64,000 nucleotides of DNA, taken from the NCBI GenBank assembly GCA_004014935.1, contig CP025326.1, forward strand, positions 620,001 through 684,000. The letters are read 5' to 3'. The stretch comes from Saccharomycopsis malanga. Lineage: Eukaryota > Ascomycota > Saccharomycetes > Ascoideales > Saccharomycopsidaceae. This document shows positions 41,759 through 51,323 of the stretch, piece by piece. The notes below the pieces were generated by a model. That model did not search any database and was not told the DNA's origin. It saw only the letters and a program-made list of their open reading frames with translations. Numbering within the stretch: the stretch's first letter is position 1; every line of letters starts with the position of its first letter. The translations under genes and the position numbers were made by a program.

Positions 41759-43357
41759 ATGGCAGCTACGCGAATGAAAACTAACAACGCATCTACGGAA
41801 TACGTAAAGTTTATGGTGACAACATCTATTGGATGTATATGTTTCTTAAGAGAGCTATTTCCCGAAGATGCCTTTAAAAAGGCAGTATATTTTGTTCCTT
41901 CAGATAAAAGTCCGGAAGAAATCAGCGCAAAAGAGATAAACGGCCAATCATTGAATGTCACGACTTTGAAAAGCGGAGTTTATGCAGAGGTAGACAAGTT
42001 GTTGGATTGGTTGAACAAGGATATCTTTCCAACAATAGATAACAACATGTTGGCGTATTTCTCTATGGATATTATTTGTGGAGCTCAAGCAGTGGAGTCG
42101 TATCTTTTCGACATCGAGCCTCTTGATGTTCCACGCAGAAAAGTAAATCTTGCAGAGGAGACCATCTATCGTAAACAAATACAACGTATACTCAAAGGAA
42201 CAATATTAACTACACAGTCTTTGGGAATGCTCCCAAAGCAACGAAGCGTAAGGTTCAGGCTTTTATTGCATAAGAACCAAGTGCCTGAAAGGTTAAAGTA
42301 TTTCAAACCCAATGATAAGACATTGTATGAGGCGCCTATCAAGCAAAATTCTTCAGATTGTGGAACGCTTTGTACAAAATGCCACAAGTAAGTCTCCCGA
42401 TTGTTATTTTTCTCCATTAGAGCTCAGCAACTAATACTCTGTAGGGCAAACATTACTGTGTTTGCTTCAGGCAATAAAGGAAAATATTTTTCAAGTAGAA
42501 ACGACAATAATCCGTTTGATTTTGCCACGTTTAACGAAGACACGAAAAGAAATCTCGAGCCAGTAATCCCATCTCAGGAAAACGTACAAGTAGAAAGTTT
42601 CTGTGGAAAAAACTGTGAATGTGGTGCCAAGAAAATCTCAGCATTTTCTTCTTCGTTTTTGTTCTGCAATTCCTGTGGACGAAGATGCCATAAAGTTTGT
42701 TACTATCAAAAACTTACAGCCTTCGTAGACACGTTCACTTGTTTAACATGCGAGGCACAGCAAACTAATGCCACTGTAGTGAAGGATGTGGCAAAAGTGT
42801 TGGGCTTGAGGAAATTGTACCATTATTTCACATCGTCATCTTCTCTTCCTGAAACGTTTTCAGACATTTATGAAGCGTTGGGACTATCGTTCCAAGACCA
42901 AGTTGAGAAAGACTTGTTTCACGATATCTTGGTTGAGCTTTTCAGGGCAAAAGTGCTTATTTTATGCAAAAGACGCTCTGCTATGCATCTGACCAATGAT
43001 ATCTTTGACTTCTTTACAGCTGAGGCTTTCAAATCAGTAAACAAAAACGCCATTTCTATAGAAATCAATATTCCGAAAGGAGCAAGGAGATGGATAACAT
43101 GCTCTTTAATGATTGAAACGGAGCCTGAACAGCAAGAGCAGCTTTTCTTTAACAATTATAAATTGTTTGAGATCGATACAAAACCTCATCATAACTCTTC
43201 TTATTTTGAAACAATCTTAAACAGTAAAAGTCCCGAAATGGAAGCAACACAATATTACTCTACTGGCTACGACGTTTCTGAAAACTCTGTTTTCAGTTAC
43301 AATGCACCCGTCACTGACAACAGCACATTAGAATATTACGGGCACAGTTTCAAATAG
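41759..43357 (+). CDS. HOP1: Meiotic HORMA protein Hop1
   Basis: Two exons, 41759-42387 and 42445-43357, giving 513 aa; the first frame stops at TAA inside the intron donor. Residues about 13-205 are a HORMA domain (TTSIGCICFLRELFPEDAF, VDKLLDWLNKDIF, TTQSLGMLPKQRSVRFRLL) closely following S. cerevisiae Hop1. The spliced half supplies a PHD-like zinc finger at about 263-315 (CGKNCECG, CNSCGRRCHKVCYY, FTCLTCE) and a winged-helix-like region at about 325-400, the central region of Hop1-type axis proteins. Hop1 builds the meiotic chromosome axis and recruits Mek1. The C-terminal 100 residues are poorly conserved and may hold a closure motif, which I cannot pinpoint. Confidence 0.92.
42388..42444 (+). 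other. HOP1 intron
   Basis: 57 nt, phase 2. Donor GTAAGT, branch AACTAAT, acceptor CTCTGTAG about nine nt later. Splicing joins CHK to ANITVFASGN in frame. A second AG at 42420 precedes the branch and is not used in this model. Confidence 0.9.
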
Positions 43358-43843
43358 CCTGTGGCTAAAAATACGTATTTTGCTAGAATAGATTTATTCT
43401 AGGAGATGTTTACTGTGCTATACACAACAGATAGGAGTAAACACTGAGCTATGTCTATGTTCGAACACTTGGACTTATCAGTCTTTCCACGTAAATGTGT
43501 AAAATGAATGGAAAAAGAGTAGAATGGAATACTAGTAATAATAATATTATCATTAAAAAATATCGCTAGTGTTCGTTTCAAAATATGACAGCAAAGGTTG
43601 AACAGTACTACGCTATATCATTTTATATCTCAAACGCAGTACGAGTGTTTGAAGACCGTGGCAAGAATGAATAAAGTCTAGATTACCAGTTGAATATCTT
43701 ATTTGAACTTTGGTATTTTCTAGCAATTCATTTTAAAACGGCAATATGCCAATTATTTTCGAGATTTTCTAACACTTATTTCAAAATGTCAATTCTAACA
43801 ATTTATTCCAAAATGTCAATGATTTCAAGCTACCATGTTGAAA

Positions 43844-44055
43844 TACCACTGGACCGGATGGCTCTCAGAGAAAAAAAAGACCTGGCAGGATAGTTCTACG
43901 GCTATTACTCTGGAAAATGAGAAAAAAGGCTCAATGGTGAGTCCAATGGCCTTAAATTGGGGTTTACCCACTGGTTTTGCCAAAACCTTTGGACATGGCT
44001 CGTATATACCAAGCTAATATTTACTGGGCTCGAAATATACGATGTTAATATTATG
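43844..44055 (+). repeat. Family A SINE-like repeat, diverged
   Basis: The head is GGACCGGATGGCTCTCAGAG, followed by AAAAAAAAGACCTGGCAGGA. An unusual middle with GGTGAGTCCAATGGCC precedes a recognisable tail (CGTATATACCAAGCTAATAT then CTGGGCTCGAAATATACGAT). It ends 102 bp before the ICP55 ATG, so it forms much of that promoter. Confidence 0.72.
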
Positions 44056-44156
44056 TTGAAATTGTTCAATGTCAGGGCTCCTGGGCTTGCGACTCATAAA
44101 AAAATTATGGCTACTGAGACACCAGCTACACCGTCTTAATAGCCATACGAGCAGAA

Positions 44157-45722
44157 ATGTTGAGATCAGCTTCTGTATTGCGCAAGGCAATTCCTAGGGC
44201 CGTGTCCTTAAGAGGCCGTGGATCATGTTGCAGACAGTATTCCATACTATCCAAGAGAGTTGCTCCAGAGATCAATGCTGGCCAGCCATTGTATGAAACC
44301 AGACCCAATCTTGTTCGTCCTGGGCAATTGACCCCGGGGATAAGTGCCCTTGAGTATTACGAAAGAAGACTCCGGATCGCCAGCAAGATGAAGAAAGGGT
44401 CGGTTGCTATAGTTCCTGGCCACCAGCTCAAGTATGCGTCGGGAGCGGTGTTCTATCCATTCCAACAGAACACTGATTTGTTCTACTTGACTGGCTGGGA
44501 CGAGCCCAACTCGGTGGCCATCATTGAGAATTTGGATGTTGCTGGAAAGGATCCTGCAGAATCTATGGTAGTCCATATGGTTGTGCCTCCCAAGGATGCC
44601 TATGCCGAGCAATGGGAAGGTTTCAGAACAGGTGTAGACGGTGCGGTAGAGATATTCAATGCTGACCAAGGTGCCTCGGTAAAAGATATCAGAAACTACA
44701 TTGCAAAAATCATTTTAAAACACGACACTGTGTATTTTGACAGCCACCTGTCCAACACAGACGCCAATGCTTCTATCTTTGGCTCGTTTTTCTCTGTCAA
44801 GGAAGACGCCCAAGTGCAGACAATCTTCGACATCATCAAGTCAAAAGGCTCCAGCATCAGGGTCAGAGCATTGGGTCCATTGGTGCGCGAACTAAGAGCA
44901 AAGAAATCAGACGCGGAAATTGCTTTGATCAGAAAAGCAGGCAGAATCTCAGGGAGAGCTTACAACAGAGCATATGCCGAACGGTTCAGAAACGAAAGAA
45001 CTTTGGCCTCGTTTCTAGAATACCAGTTTGTCTCCGGAGGCTGTTCAGGCCATGCGTATGTTCCTGTGGTCGCCGGAGGCCCCAATGCGCTTTCGATCCA
45101 TTATACCCGAAACGACGATGTCTTGTATGACAAGGAGTTGGTTCTTGTGGACGCCGGGGGAATGTTGGGCGGATACCGTGCAGACATCTCCAGAACATGG
45201 CCCGTGAATGGAAAATTCACAGAGCCGCAGAGAGACCTTTATCAAGCGGTGCTCAACGTGAACAAAAAGTGTATTGAGCTATGTACGGTGAAGCACGCTC
45301 TTAGTTTGCACGATATACACGTTCAAAGCGTCAAGTATTTGGAGGAAGAGCTCAAACAGCTTCCAGGGCTTGGCGACTTGAAACAATGGGACGTGACCAG
45401 ATTGTATCCGCATTATATTGGCCACAACTTGGGTCTCGATGTCCATGACGTGCCTGGTTACTCCAGAAGCGCTTTATTGCAAAAAAATCAAGTCATCACC
45501 ATCGAGCCAGGCGTGTATTTCCCCGTAGATGATTACAAGTTCCCTAGTTACTACCGAGGCATCGGAATACGCGTAGAAGACAATATCGCAGTCGGTGAAA
45601 ACTCGTACACCAACTTGACAGTGGAGGCTGCCAAGGAAATTGCTGATATTGAGAGCATAGCTGCTAATGGCGTGACTACGCCTTACGAAACCGATGTGGT
45701 GGATATACTTAGTGATGTCTAA
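44157..45722 (+). CDS. ICP55: Mitochondrial intermediate-cleaving peptidase Icp55
   Basis: 521 aa, aminopeptidase-P / pita-bread fold (M24B). The first 35 residues are Arg-rich with no acids (MLRSASVLRKAIPRAVSLRG), a mitochondrial presequence. The N-terminal domain has SGAVFYPFQQNTDLFYLTGW. The dinuclear metal site is complete: Asp in VLVDAGG, Asp in YRADISRTWP, His in YIGHNLGLDVHD, Glu in ITIEPGVYF and Glu in IGIRVEDNI. Icp55 removes one residue after processing-peptidase cleavage and so stabilises imported proteins under the N-end rule. Length is close to S. cerevisiae Icp55 (511 aa). A family A copy lies directly upstream. Confidence 0.95.
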   Translation: MLRSASVLRKAIPRAVSLRGRGSCCRQYSILSKRVAPEINAGQPLYETRPNLVRPGQLTPGISALEYYERRLRIASKMKKGSVAIVPGHQLKYASGAVFYPFQQNTDLFYLTGWDEPNSVAIIENLDVAGKDPAESMVVHMVVPPKDAYAEQWEGFRTGVDGAVEIFNADQGASVKDIRNYIAKIILKHDTVYFDSHLSNTDANASIFGSFFSVKEDAQVQTIFDIIKSKGSSIRVRALGPLVRELRAKKSDAEIALIRKAGRISGRAYNRAYAERFRNERTLASFLEYQFVSGGCSGHAYVPVVAGGPNALSIHYTRNDDVLYDKELVLVDAGGMLGGYRADISRTWPVNGKFTEPQRDLYQAVLNVNKKCIELCTVKHALSLHDIHVQSVKYLEEELKQLPGLGDLKQWDVTRLYPHYIGHNLGLDVHDVPGYSRSALLQKNQVITIEPGVYFPVDDYKFPSYYRGIGIRVEDNIAVGENSYTNLTVEAAKEIADIESIAANGVTTPYETDVVDILSDV

Positions 45723-45898
45723 ATATTGTACATAGTAATAAATCTTCAAGGTTGAAGCGGGCTATATTTAGAGTGTAGAATATTGTGATTATATATGTTT
45801 ATTCTGTATTAGGAGTTGGTTGCAAAAGTTTTCACTATCAAATGCGGATTTTGTTGATAATTCATTTGACTCAATAATGATCCTAATTATCATACATG

Positions 45899-46079
45899 CC
45901 GCTGGGCCGTATGGATCAGTCGCCAGTGCTCTAGGAGAAGAGAAATAAACCTAACAGGAACACCGGTGAGCTAACTATGATCAAAAGAACATGATTGGGC
46001 TTTGCCAAGTCCCTTTAGACATAGCGCGTGCATACGAAATGATATGTACTGGGCTCGAAATATATGATATTATTATTAC
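45899..46079 (+). repeat. Family A SINE-like repeat (short form)
   Basis: GCTGGGCCGTATGGATCAGTC (box A with one change), GCTCTAGGAGAAGAGAAATA, AACAGGAACACCGGTGAGC, TGGGCTTTGCCAAGTCCC, CGCGTGCATACGAAATGA, and the tail CTGGGCTCGAAATATATGA ending in ATTATTATTA. A reverse B copy follows directly. Confidence 0.85.
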
Positions 46080-47106
46080 ATTCTCTATAAGCCATTCGTA
46101 TAAACAAACATAATCCAAAAACTGTATTATTTGGTTCAATCTTAATTTAGGCTTTGAAGAATAAAACTCTTTCAACACAATTAACATGTCGCTGTGTTAA
46201 AAACTAAAACTTAACTTGAAAGGAATAAAAGTTTTTGAACCGAGATATAAAGCTTATTGATATAGTTTACGCTTTACTGAGCCCCATAAAAAATTACATG
46301 TATAGCCAAAGTCGAAATACGCTGATTGGAGAATATATAATGACTGTTATTGAATTCAAGCTTCTCTGAGAATCTATAGTAACAATACTTTATTTATCCC
46401 TTGAAATACACGTTTCTTTGGAATGAATTCTCATTTAAATGCTACAGGAAACGCAAATAAATCTAAAAGCAATCACAAACCATGGAATAACGTTAAGAGA
46501 TAAAGGAAGTCATTTAAAGGAGTGAGAAACACGAATTTTAACAAATTATGTGTTATTTTCAAAAAAAAAAAATAATATTTTCTCACTATTAAATAATTTA
46601 TAAAAGCAAAATTCTATAACAAAGTACAGGATATAAAACTCTGGGATTTACGGACTATGAAAATTTAACTTCTGTATGGTTTTGTTCTGCTTTGAAGGCT
46701 CTAGAGTATGACTTGAAAGAATCCACTTTTTCTCGAAGTTGACCATTTTCCGTTATATCAAGTATTTATTCGAGAATCTGATATTTTTTGGCAAATATTG
46801 AACTATAATATTGAAAAAAATCCAAAATATTCGGCTACATTTTTTTAAATTAGAATAACCTGGATAAAACAGTTTTAATTCAATAAAACGTTTAATGATT
46901 ACTCCAAAACGTCAATAGCGCGAATCGAGTACCAAAACGTCAAGTGAGGAACGCCACACTTGTTTTTCTGCACTATCCTGCACTATTCTGCACTATTTTG
47001 TGTGGCGCATGGCCCAACCAACTTGGCCACCTGACAATTGTAAGGCGTATAGGCATTTTATTATTAAAAAGACAGAGTATCTTTACTTTTCGAGAATATA
47101 TTTTGG
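46080..47106 (-). mobile_element. Family B repeat, long copy 4
   Basis: About 1.03 kb, reverse, no coding frame. Minus strand: AAATATATTCTCGAAAAGTA, box A TGGCCAAGTTGGTTGGGCC, three AATAGTGCAG-type decamers, GTGTGGCGTTCCTCACTTGA, GGTACTCGATTCGCG, GTTTTGGAGTAATCATTAAA, then the B body. Its 3' end abuts the ATT tail of the forward A copy at 46079. Confidence 0.84.
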
Positions 47107-47190
47107 CAATTAATAGGCCTTGATAGTCACATATATCGCGAAAACCTTGCCTGTTGAACATAATCTTGTGACCGTTGAGTCGGCCAGGTC

Positions 47191-47482
47191 TATTTCAAGC
47201 CCAGTACATATCAGTTTCGTATATAGGCACCATGTTTAGAAGGACTTGGCAAAGCCCAATCCTGTACTGTTTATCATGATTATCTAACCCAATTGGTTGG
47301 AAAGATAGCACTAGACTTTGGCCTAGGTCGTGTTTCAGACAGTTGCACTTGCCTGTGAAATCACGTTCAGCATCGTAAAAAGCAGCGAGTAAAAGTGTCG
47401 TCTTGGGAATCGAACCCGTGTTCCTGTTAGGTCTTGTTCTTCTCTTCCCCGAGAGTTGTGACCACTGGGCCAAATGGCTCAG
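47191..47482 (-). repeat. Family A SINE-like repeat (long form with box B)
   Basis: The fullest long-form copy, about 290 bp. Minus strand: box A TGGCCCAGTGGTC (47472-47460), GGAAGAGAAGAACAAGACCT, AACAGGAACACGGGTTCGAT (box B), TTTTACTCGCTGCTTTTTAC, a 100-bp middle with CAGGCAAGTGCAACTGTCTG, then TTGGGCTTTGCCAAGTCC and the common tail CTGGGCTTGAAATAG. It ends 42 bp from the CSN1 stop. A second head-like GAGCCATTTGG lies at its 5' side. Confidence 0.86.
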
Positions 47483-47524
47483 TGGCTAGCTCATTTGTGA
47501 TATAAATAAACACAATCTTCGGGT

Positions 47525-49001
47525 TTATTTCAACTCTTTTAGGAGCAATGTTTGCACAATGGAAGATTCGTTGTCGGCTTCTAGATCACTTGCCAAGCTA
47601 CTGATACGCAACGTCAAATTCGGTTTTTCAGAAATGGTGCGAGTGAAAACACTTTCAATTGGGTCGTATACCATATTAAGGTTCAATATGCTAATAAGAG
47701 AAAGCAATAACTGAAGCAATTGTTTTTCTTCAGTATAGACTCTTTTGGCAAGATCCGCAAGCGATATTTTCTCAATTAACGAGAGATAGAAAAGAACAAG
47801 TCGTATTTGGATGAGTCTTTGCAAGTAGTTCCAATTTGTGATGGTGAGATTGTAGTTTATTCTTACAAAGGATTTTCCAATCTTCTCGGCTAGCAGCTTG
47901 ACGGTTTTGAACGATTTGCATTGTACTGATTCCGCATATCTTAGGAAAACATGGCATTTTTCAAACAAATCTTCGTTCACTGGTAATTTTAAATAGTCAG
48001 TCAATTCCTTTTCATTGCTAGACACTATAGTTGCTAATAGGGAAGCTATTTTCACATCCTTATTCGTTATATAATTGTAACAGTTTCCCGCCTGCGGGAC
48101 CAAATGATGTTCCAACACGTCAAGGGCACTGATATCTTCCAATGTAGACTCATGAGGATCAATCAATGTATAGAACATCTCCTTTACGGTCTGATATCTC
48201 TCCAAATGGAAGTTGGCCATAAGAATCGCCCATTTTATCTTCCACAAGCTTATAACCTCCAGCCGTCCTAACGTTTGCTCTTTTCTATTGCTCGCCACAG
48301 CATCAGAAAGCTTGTTTTTGAACATGTTTACCGTGTCATAGCGGCCCGACAAGTACGCTACAAAACACGACCGCTCGTAGTCCCGGAAACTGTACACACT
48401 ACTAGGATACCGAGGAGCATAAATGTTCAAAGCTGCTGCTGCATTGGAATACTCGTCGTTCGCCAAATGCTGGACAGCCAACTTGAAATACGCACTACGC
48501 AATTCTTCCGTAATATCTACGAATTTCGAGTTTTCAGTTAAATCGTCTTCCTCATCTTGCTCCAAATCTTGTAGCGCATCGGATAGAGTCTCTATTCTTG
48601 CTTGGCAGCCTCTAATATTCTGACTTATCACCGCATCCAAGTTGTTAGCCCCAGCCTGGAAGATATCGAGATACTTGGCACCATATTGGTACTGATCTAT
48701 GAGCTCAATAGCTTTAGGAGAGACATATTCTACGAGCTTGGGGTTATTTGCAGCAATATAATGGTAAATCTCGATCTTTACAATGTCTGTTCGACAGTTA
48801 GTGTCATAAATACTAGTGAATCTCATTGAAAACAAACGTACCATCGTAATCTTGCATAAAATTGTCAATTTCAGCTGGATCAACTTCGCACTCTGCTTTA
48901 TGTTAGTATAACTCATCCAAGAGCTGTAAATACATTAGTTAATGCCATATACCCACCAAACTCCATTTTGTCAACGTGGATAGTGCTCTCATTGACGTCA
49001 T
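47525..49001 (-). CDS. CSN1: COP9 signalosome subunit 1 (Csn1)
   Basis: I model three exons, 48953-49001, 48842-48892 and 47525-48786, giving 453 aa. The middle exon is read in a different frame from the long open frame there and yields VDPAEIDNFMQDYD, which joins to DIVKIEIYHYIAANNPKLVEY. This aligns with the human CSN1 segment [20 protein letters not shown], whereas the unspliced frame gives no similarity. A helical-repeat region follows, and the C-terminal PCI domain (about 290-425) includes SLLATIVSSNEKELTDYL and SLADLAKRVYTEEKQLLQLL. Csn1 is a scaffold of the complex that removes Nedd8 from cullins such as the CUL3 in this window. Proteasome Rpn7 is the alternative, less likely because its strongly conserved motifs are absent. 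Confidence 0.85.
48787..48841 (-). other. CSN1 intron 2
   Basis: 55 nt, phase 1. Minus strand: donor GTACGT, branch CACTAAC, acceptor TGTCGAACAG. Its length is divisible by three only by chance minus one, so it shifts the frame, as the model requires. Confidence 0.85.
48893..48952 (-). other. CSN1 intron 1
   Basis: 60 nt, phase 1. Minus strand: donor GTATAT, branch TACTAAC, acceptor ATAAAGCAG nine nt after the branch. It contains an ATG that opens the misleading long frame. Confidence 0.8.
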
Positions 49002-49647
49002 ATCATGTTAAGCTTATGATTTATATATATCGTTTGTATAAAGGAGGGTAAATAGAGAGATTAATATCAGGGGTGTATACAGGGGTGGTTGTCAATGTCA
49101 TCAACCTCACTAATAATCTGTTGACTATAACATGGAAGATCAATGTATTATTTTGTTTATTAATATTATAAGTGTTGGTGGTAAGATTGTAGATGGTGTA
49201 CAGTGGCAATTTAAAAGCTGACAACTTACCTATCGTAGAGTATACTTGTTGTAATAGTTCTTTGAATCCTGATTAGTTTTGCCAAATGTTATTAAGAAAG
49301 TAGGAGTTTTAACCGGAAGTTTTGCTAATATCAATAAGGACGACGACTTTACTTTGGCGGAAATCTTTTATATTTTAGTTTGTCAGAGAAGAAACATTCT
49401 AAAGGCATTGCAAACTTGAACAGAATTTGATTATTTAACATTAAACTGTTTGGCAAACATTTTAAAGGCACATAGGTAGTTGTTTTAACTGCTAGTTAAT
49501 ACACATTCATACTATTATTGAATTATTCTCATTTACGCAAAATATTGGCATACAAGTCATTTTTTTTGTTCTATATTATTGATATTAAAGTCTTTTTCGC
49601 CTTATACTACGGTATTTAGGTCAAATCGTTTTTCTGTCTCCATACCA
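49002..49647. other. CSN1 upstream region
   Basis: 650 bp without a supported gene or recognisable repeat. Confidence 0.45.
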
Positions 49648-49820
49648 ATAATATTATTTTCTTATATTTCGAGCCCATTACATCAAGTTTCGTTTATACG
49701 CGCTATTTCTAAAGGGAGTTAAGAAAACCCAATAATGTTCTTTTAACCATAATATTCTCACCCTTGAGCCTGTTAGGTCTTTTTTGCAGTACCACACACT
49801 TAGCCATCTTGCCCACTGGT
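49648..49820 (-). repeat. Family A SINE-like repeat (short form)
   Basis: Reverse copy: tail TTATATTTCGAGCCCATTAC on plus, CGTTTATACGCGCTATTTCT, AGAAAACCCAATAATGTTC, CTCACCCTTGAGCCTGTTAG, and a degraded head ending CATCTTGCCCACTGG at 49818. AAT-rich sequence lies at its 3' end. Confidence 0.82.
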
Positions 49821-49844
49821 TATTGACTAAAAGTACCTATGATT

Positions 49845-50922
49845 GTACTTTTTTGCTTTAATATTTATTAAGGCTTTCAAAAATAAAATTGTTTTAATAT
49901 AAATGACATATTGTTGTTCTGGAAACTAAAAATTACGTTATAATTAATGGCAGCCAAAATTTATTACCAATTTACAATCAACATACAGTTTCTACAATAA
50001 TATAATAAAGCAAATCAGAAAAAGGAATAGTGAAGAACCAAAAAACGTAAGTCGAAGTAACATGAAATCATTTGCAGCTTCCTGTTGAATAGGAATAATA
50101 GTTTTTTAGAACGGACTCCCATGAACAGAGCTATAAAGTATATTGATAACCACATTACACTTTACCGAGCTCCATAATAAAATTCAATGAATAGTAGAAG
50201 TTGAAATATGCTAGTTTGAAAATATATAATGATGATTAACCGCTATAACTTTTTTTGAGAGCCTATAATAATCAATCCTTTTTTTAGCTTTTGAGATACG
50301 CCTTGTCTGGAATAAAATCTCATTTAAATCCTGAAAAAATCACAGATATAACCAAATGTGATCAAATAATATGTAGTAGCATTAAGAGATAAAGAAAGTC
50401 TCTCTGAGTGATGGAAAACATGATTTCTAACAGATTATGTGTTATTTTCGACAAAATGATACTTTCACACTATTGAATAATTTTGGAAAAGCCAAATATC
50501 GGAACAAAGTACATGGACTAAAACTCTAGGTTTTGCTAAATATATGAATACAATTTGGTATGGTTTGGTTTGCTGTAAAAGGCCTAGAATATGACTTGAA
50601 AGAATCAACTTTTTGGAAAAATCGACAAATTTCCATATTATCAAATGTTTACTCCCCAATTTGAAGTGTTTTATTATAATAAGTACCAGAAAAGAGCAAA
50701 ATTTCTTAACATATCACTGTATGATTTCTAACTGGAAACAGCATAGATAGGACTGATATAATCCAATAAAACGTTTAATGATTACTCCAAAACGTCAACA
50801 GCGCGAGTCGAGTCAAAAATCCAAAGTGAGGAACGCCACACTTATTTTCTGCACTATTCTGCACTATTTTGAGTGGCGCATGGCCAAACCAACTTGGCCA
50901 CTTGGCAATACTAAGGCAATGC
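49845..50922 (-). mobile_element. Family B repeat, long copy 5
   Basis: About 1.08 kb, reverse. Minus strand: ATTGCCTTAGTATTGCCAAG, box A TGGCCAAGTTGGTTTGGCC, two AATAGTGCAG decamers, GTGTGGCGTTCCTCACTTTGG, TTTTTGACTCGACTCGCG, GTTTTGGAGTAATCATTAAA, then the B body. It is flanked on both sides by reverse family A copies. Confidence 0.84.
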
Positions 50923-51090
50923 GTGATAATATTTTATATTTCGAGCCCAGTAAATATCAGTTTAATATATACCGGCTAATTCTAGATGAGTTTGAGTAAA
51001 CCTAATCATGTCCCGTTGATCATGATCTGAGCCTGTTAGGTGTCCTCTCATTGGGAAGTACTAATCACTGAGCCATCAGGTCCAGCAGCC
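50923..51090 (-). repeat. Family A SINE-like repeat (short form)
   Basis: Reverse copy: TTATATTTCGAGCCCAGTAA, CAGTTTAATATATACCGGC, CCTAATCATGTCCCGTTGAT, GAGCCTGTTAGGTG, then a head ending ACTGAGCCATCAGGTCCAGC. It lies 234 bp upstream of the PPR gene ATG. Confidence 0.82.
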
Positions 51091-51275
51091 CTAAAGATAA
51101 ACTGATATTTATTTGCATGAAACAGTGTTGTAATACATAATTGCAAATTCTTATAATGACACCAGCTATTATTTTAATCCCAGAATATACGAGTCCGTCC
51201 ACCGGGCCGGTGGGAATGTCCGGCGCGGTTGCCCAATTTGTACAATATGTTGTCATAGAAAAAAATTTTATATAA

Positions 51276-51287
51276 CGATGAGATGAG
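51276..51287 (+). promoter_or_regulatory. PAC-like element before the PPR gene
   Basis: CGATGAGATGAG matches 12 bases of the PAC consensus (GCGATGAGATGAG), 37 bp before the ATG. PAC sites mark ribosome-biogenesis genes in yeasts; being this close it may instead be 5' UTR. Confidence 0.4.
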
Positions 51288-51323
51288 GTGAAACTTACTG
51301 CTGAAAAGTCATATGAAACAGTA

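Noticed and set aside
47525-48916. Unspliced 463-codon reading of the CSN1 locus
   Set aside because: Its first 40 codons cover intron sequence and a wrong frame; the spliced model matches CSN1 and has consensus junctions.
9161-50922. Family B as solo LTRs
   Set aside because: No TG...CA ends or short flanking duplications were seen, and the internal tRNA-like box A/B region is unusual for an LTR. Not excluded without a whole-genome alignment.
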